Below, piece by piece: positions 58,654 to 64,000 of a stretch of DNA of 64,000 nucleotides. Every line of letters starts with the position of its first letter. Within the stretch, counting starts at the first letter, position 1. Both the position numbers and the translations under genes were made by a program. The notes below the pieces were generated by a model. It did no database searches and was not told the DNA's origin. It saw nothing but the letters and a program-made list of their open reading frames with translations. Origin of the DNA: Xestospongia bergquistia (taxonomy: Eukaryota; Porifera; Demospongiae; Haplosclerida; Petrosiidae); NCBI GenBank assembly GCA_963965975.1, contig OZ014412.1, forward strand, positions 9,281,849 through 9,345,848. Direction: 5' to 3'.

Positions 58654-61258
58654 CTATAATGTAAAAAAGAGGATGACCCTTTTAATTAAAACAATAATTT
58701 TGGACATAATAAGTTGTATTCAGACAACAGTAGACTCTGAAAACCATCTATTTATAGAGTGGTATCTACAATATTGTGGTTAATATAGAACTAGTTATTA
58801 GGTGTCTATGAAATAAATGTCTTCCTTGTGCTTTTTTGAAAGGTCTTCCAATATTTTTCTCAGGGAGGCTTTCTTTTTGCTAGTTTTATTATTGTAGATA
58901 CTTCTTTCTTTATAGAGTTAGAGCAATTCACTATGTATTGTCTGGTACATGTAGACATTACACACAAACCAAGTACTATAACCCTCTCATAAGGGTTAAT
59001 AATAAATCACTATAATGAATGGACAATTACCTCTACATCAAAATCTGAAAACCACTATACCATCGAAAACAACAAACAATTTGTCATAAAACAACAAACA
59101 ATTTGTCAAAATTACCATAAACAATACAAGGAATGCAACTTTTACACAAACAAGTACACATGTATATGTCTTTTCAATGTAACAATGTGTAAACATATTC
59201 ACTTTGTTATAAGTATATTAACTCTCGCTTGAATAATACACCAGTAGAGCAATCAAATGTCCCTATGAAGTCACTTAATGTTGGGAATGAGGAAAATATT
59301 CCATGAAGTAAAAGTCTTAGGGAAATACACTACAACAGCTGCCATGAAAGAAGAGATACAGAGAGATATGGATCATCTCATACCTTATTAGATCAATGTA
59401 CAGATGAAGATATCCTGCAATAAACAATATAAGAGCAACATTAAATCTTGTTGAAGTAAATATAATATAGACATCATCTAGATTTAAACAGGCTATCAAA
59501 TGAACCAGCAAACAAAGCATTATCTCCACAAAAATCATTCTTTTCAACTTGAAAACATTGTAAAACTCTATCAACAAAAATCATTGAACCAATCACTACC
59601 AAAAACATGAGCTAAAACAGTCACTTCAATCAAAACTCTAATTATTCAATTTACCTAAGACATCTATAGGTAGGTAGTATCTTATAATGTTTATTTTCAA
59701 TAAACATTGTATACACATATATTTTATATGAGATAATGAGCTTAAAATTGTAATCAATGAAAAGCTGTTGTACATGTATAAAACTTTGATGTAATACTAC
59801 AGTAGTGACAAAGAAATATCAAACCTTGTCACAACTTGGACAACTAATTAGAACAAATAACCTTTTAACATCATTACCAGATGAAATCATTGACAACACC
59901 ATTAATGATGTGAAGAACCATTTCATTTCTGGTATGAATTATTGCAGAGAAGTATATCAAAATATATATTGTAAAGAATTATTTTACATGTTTTTGGTAT
60001 AAGAAATGAAAAGAATGCATGTGAATGGTCCTGTATATTATACAACAATGAATATGATACAACGTGACTTATGTTAAGAGTGGTATCACTGGTATGTTTA
60101 TCAAGACAAAGATACAATTACAATAATTTCACTTACATTTAATTTGGATTATTCACTGATATTTTGACACTTCTCAATTCTCTGATAGTTTGGACTATTC
60201 ACTGATATTTTGACTGTCATGCAGTTCTCTGATTATCTCTGATGTTCTCTGGATGTAAAAGGTGAGTTGCTGTCCTGCCTGGTCTCTTCTGTCTTCTTCC
60301 TTCAAGCCTTCTTTCCTCTTTTAATTTTTTTTTTTATTTTGGGCTCTCCAGCCCAGAAACACTATACACACATTCATACAAACCCTATTAATTATCTCTC
60401 CCCTGCCGGCCTAAAAAATTTTTTCAAAATACCCTAGGCCGCCAGGTGGCGGGGGAGAGCTCTGATCTTCTAGGGTGTGTGTGTGTGTGTTGGTGGTCCT
60501 TTTTCACTTCCTCTGTTTCTCTTCACTCTCTATCCATTCATTGTCACCTTCAGTTAATAACTACTCTTTTTCTTTCCCTGCAGGAGCAGCACTGGTGAAA
60601 AAGGTGAGCTATCTCTCCATCCATCCATCCACTTTTCATCCATTCAGTTGTTATTCTCTCTTTCTTCCTCTATGTTCTCAACTTTTGGACTGACTGGACT
60701 CTTGGGAACTCTCTCTCTCTCTCTTCTCAATCGCTGGATCGGAGACCTTCACTGGACTTCTTGGGGACTCTTCTACTGCAGAGACTGTCTTATTTTATGT
60801 TTTAAAAAAAATTAAACTGTCATTTTTAACTTTTTTCACTAAAATTTGTCGAAATTATTTTAAGCTGTCATTTTTAAAAAAAAACCTTTTTCACTACAAT
60901 TAAACTAAATGTCTCATTGGTTAACATTATCAATATATTCTTTTTATATGTCATTGGAAATTAGTATTAAACTAAATAGTTAATTCAGACACCATTTCAA
61001 GCTATAGCATAGGAAGTAAAATCATTTTCTCTAGAGTGAATAGTGCTACAGAATGAGGAAGATATATCTTTATTCACAGTAGTACAGAGAGATACCCTCC
61101 CTGATATTGAGCCATTTGTTAGAATTGAAACATGACAAAATTATCACAGCAACACAAACATGTAACATACAGTGACAAGAGGATTGTGAGCCATTGATGT
61201 TGTGCACAACTGTCTTTTAGGAACACGTCCTATGTGCTTTTTTCTCCACAGTCTCTTA
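58654..61258. other. Spacer between chimera and T3
   Basis: No gene I can support. A short plus-strand open stretch at 59805-60002 (LLTSLPDEIIDNTINDVKNH) is unrecognised. 60240-60830 is markedly pyrimidine-rich with CTCTCT and CCATCCATC runs and a GC-rich foldback at about 60380-60460. 60900-60985 repeats part of the spacer at 50775-50860. Confidence 0.4.
60380..60460. repeat. GC-rich foldback
   Basis: TCTCTCCCCTGCCGGCCTA is followed after about 25 nt by TAGGCCGCCAGGTGGCGGGG and AGA, which can fold back on it with an internal bulge. This is unusual in such AT-rich DNA, and there is an oligo-A/T run in the loop. The function is unknown; it could be the end of an unrecognised repeat. Confidence 0.5.
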
Positions 61259-61902
61259 TTCTAAAAAGTGAAACTTATGTGATGTCACACTCCTTTATCT
61301 TCAATAAATGATATTTTGGGAATAGATTTCTTGCTTATTTGAAACACCTACAACCTAATTTTTTTGTCTACTGCACACTATTACACATTAGTAATACACT
61401 GCCAATCTTAAAACTTTCAAGGAAAGTATACTTCTGGCAATAAATTGGCTATAAAATTGGCACTCAAGTTTTATTAAATATCATATATCTCTGCTATACT
61501 TCCATTTATGACAATAAAACCAAAACTAATGCATGGAGGCGGTTGTGAACTTTCTCTCAATATAAGCTTTGCTATGATCTAACACACAGTGGTCGAGAAA
61601 AATTGGCCAAACCGCTATTTTTTAACCAATATTTTATATTAAAACATATCTGTGACAAAACTTAAGATTAAAAAAATATTTTTGAATATATTTGCTAAAA
61701 CCTTAATCTATATGCCATATCGTAAATGACTACAAAGCTTCTACAATATCCAACAGTTACTAAAATAAGACCATTTACTTACCATACTCGTCATCTTTAT
61801 CCGTAATTTGCCGTAAAACGCATAGAGATAAACGGAAATGACGTTTATACGTAAGCTTATATTTTATATTAGCATCCGGTCGAATTCATGTCGCTCCGAC
61901 TA

Positions 61903-63234
61903 ATGGTTCTCGACATTTGGTTTTATCTGAAGCTGTTCCTTCTGACAGGACTAGTAGCTTTAGTACCTTTTTATGGATGGAAATTATGTAAACTAGTGTT
62001 TAAGGTATGATCTTAACAAAACATTTATGTAAATAATATTTTCTTTTACGTAGACATTTAAGGAGTTCTTTGTTATGTGGTCTTTACTTGAAGGAGAGAG
62101 AAGGTATGATTAATGTAGAATGAAGTTAGAAAATACTTTGAATTTTGCTACAACAATGTCTCTCTAAAAGAGCTTCTCAATACATAACTGTAGTTTCTTA
62201 TAGGGCTAAGTGAATCTTAATTGGATTAAGAGTAATTAATTTCATACCACAATCTTGTAATAAAATTATGTAATTGTTCCATATATGGTCTTCTCTTCCT
62301 GTTAGTTCTGATCGTAGACAAGTTAATGTACATACAAAGCTACATCCATACATATGTGAAACTGATATCCTTGATGAAGTAAGTAAACTATATAATTTCT
62401 ATTAACATGAAGTAGCTTTTATAGTGAATACTATGACAATAGGTGCTAGGTACCTCCCTCCCTGTGTAGATAAAGTTTTTTTTGTCTTCTATATAGCATT
62501 ATGATATGTTGTTTGTAGCTTCTTAGGAACTCTTAGCCTCATTCCCAGACGTTCACAAAAGAAAAGAATGTCTGGTAGCTACTGTTTGTGCATGTGTTTA
62601 ATTTCCACAGATTTCTTGGAAAATAGTATACTTTTAGGAATCCTCCATCAACTATGACGTCAAAATTCCTTTTACCGCGATGTCAAACTGTGATGGCTAC
62701 TTGTAGTACTAATAGAAACTTATCTGTTGCTCTACTCTATGCTCTAAAGCAGCTAGGAAGCCCAAATCTATCTCTTTAAAAAAAGAGCAACTCTTGTCCG
62801 TTGAAGCTATATATGATGGAAAAAATGTGGTCTTGTATCCCAACAGCATTAAATAAGTTTGTCGCTCTTTTTTTTTCAACTAAATCTTTGTACAGCTGAC
62901 AAACTCGACTAGCCATGCTTTAACTCATGTAGTGAATGAAATGTCATCAATATAAACCCAGCCCATTTATTCATCATTTAATTTAATATGTTGTAATTTG
63001 TTGTCACTATATTGCATAAATTATAATAATTAAACACATGCACAAGCAATAGTTACCAGGTGTTCTTTTCTTTTACAAATGCCTGGGTATGAGACTAAGG
63101 AACTCACTACTATTTTAAAATCTAGCAATAGTGTTTATTGCCTTCTTGAAAATGATGACTTTTTAACAGGTTAATGTTAATGAGCTGTTTGAGTATAGCC
63201 GCCATTTCTTTGATATGGAATACAGGTATGTTCC

Positions 63235-63267
<33 letters not shown>

Positions 63268-63636
63268 TCCTCTCATGCATGGCTGTGTGTGGTTGTCCCT
63301 GTAACGGAGAAAGAGCTCATTGTGTTGGAGAGCATAGAAAGTTTTGTACACATCTGGAAAACTGTTTAGCTGCCGGTGTCCCCTTTGTTCCTCTGGTGGT
63401 TGAGTCTCTGGGGGGATGGAGCAATGAAGCAATTAATACCCTCAGGCTAATTGGCAAACAATAAGCTCAACATATGGGTTTCCCACCATCTCACTCAACC
63501 AATCATCTTTTTTTAATGCCTCTCCGTTGCTCTTTGACATGGGAATGCCTTCATGTGGGCATCCCACATACCCATCATCAGAAGATGGATTGAATGATCA
63601 ATTTCATTCACATATAATAATTATTGTTGTTGTATA

Positions 63637-63688
<52 letters not shown>

Positions 63689-63728
63689 CCACATCCACAA
63701 GCAATAATACTTAATTTCATATTATAAA

Positions 63729-63781
<53 letters not shown>

Positions 63782-63934
63782 TGTTGTATTTATTTTGATT
63801 GCAGGGTTACAGATTCACATAAAATGATTCTTGCTCATAGTCATGTTGTGTTACTACGTGATCGTTTAGCTGGTAGTTTACGAGGAGTAATCTTGATGAA
63901 TTTTATCAGGAAAAAGAAATATACTATATTTAAT
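61903..63934 (+). CDS. T3: third T gene, partial at window end
   Basis: Exons 61903-62004, 62054-62103, 62306-62378, 63170-63225 and 63805-63934 match exons 1-5 of T1 with the same phases, and no frame-breaking change is seen. The first helix reads FYLKLFLLTGLVALVPFYGW. Exon 5 contains HVVLLRDRLAGSLRG as in T1. An in-frame ATG 15 nt upstream (61888) could extend the start by five codons; the start matching T1 is preferred. The remaining exons would lie beyond the window. Confidence 0.7.
62532..63099. mobile_element. 568-bp MITE in T3 intron 3
   Basis: Same insertion as at 43040-43607, with GAACT on both sides. Shared by T1 and T3, absent from the chimera's T part. Confidence 0.92.
63239..63785 (+). 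mobile_element. Retroelement 3'-end relic with (AAT)n, T3 intron 4
   Basis: Same relic as in T1 intron 4, here with an uninterrupted VVESLGGWSNEAINTLRLIG stretch that is broken in T1. Long (AAT)n tracts at 63239-63270, 63640-63685 and 63733-63783 flank it. Confidence 0.65.
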
Positions 63935-64000
63935 GTTAGTAGTAACCATGACAACTATATTTTAAGTAACCTTACCTGTTTAAGAATAATATTGACAGAA

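Larger units (their letters stand above)
61259..64000 (+). repeat. Segmental duplication, unit 2 (5' half of T gene)
   Basis: Second copy of 41766-44480, reaching the end of the window. Confidence 0.92.

Noticed and set aside
1-64000. tRNA and rRNA genes
   Set aside because: I scanned by eye for tRNA-like cloverleaf boxes and rRNA motifs and recognised none. A dedicated covariance search would be needed to exclude them.

Overview
The window is AT-rich metazoan DNA with many very short introns (often 40-150 bp) bounded by GT..AG, abundant (AT)n, (ATT)n and (GA)n microsatellites, and many small transposon remnants. Gene content (a MOXD/DBH-type copper monooxygenase, an ADP/ATP carrier, RBM42, a Death-domain/LRR protein with a domain I associate with sponge predicted proteins, a beta-helix/multi-TM fragment) suggests a demosponge such as Amphimedon. 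That assignment is inference from protein families.

Layout. (1) 0.5-0.75 kb: a decayed plus-strand fragment of an ADP/ATP carrier. (2) 1.2-25.5 kb: three tandem minus-strand copies (A, B, C) of a 13-exon DOMON + copper type II ascorbate-dependent monooxygenase gene. A relic of a fourth lies between A and B, and copy C carries a 1-bp deletion in exon 6. A separate plus-strand remnant of a beta-helix/multi-pass membrane protein, split by a MITE, sits between B and C. (3) 25.7-26.6 kb: intact single-exon ADP/ATP carrier, minus. (4) 27.2-30.3 kb: RBM42-like RRM gene, minus, with a 1.09-kb MULE (TIRs plus 8-bp target duplication) in intron 2. (5) 30.7-32.6 kb: degenerate hAT element. (6) 33.4-64 kb: a plus-strand array built from two gene types. 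D is a Death domain / CARD-like helical / coiled-coil / LRR protein. T is a membrane-anchored protein with a GNAT-like body. Order: D 3'-flank relic, D1 (complete), D C-terminal fragment, T1 (complete), a T-D chimera, T3 (runs off the window end). Segmental duplications of about 5.7 kb (34.0-39.75 and 52.4-58.2) and about 2.7 kb (41.8-44.5 and 61.3-64.0) account for the array.

Most notable: at 52.4 kb the recombination junction joins T exon 4 to the tail of D exon 2 so that the reading frame stays open through five codons of former intron. The phase then matches D exon 3. The result is an apparently intact 950-codon gene in which the Death domain and first helical module of D are replaced by the N-terminal membrane segment of T. 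Paralogous filled and empty sites of a 568-bp MITE date the duplications relative to each other: the T copy used in the fusion branched off before the insertion, and T1/T3 duplicated after it.
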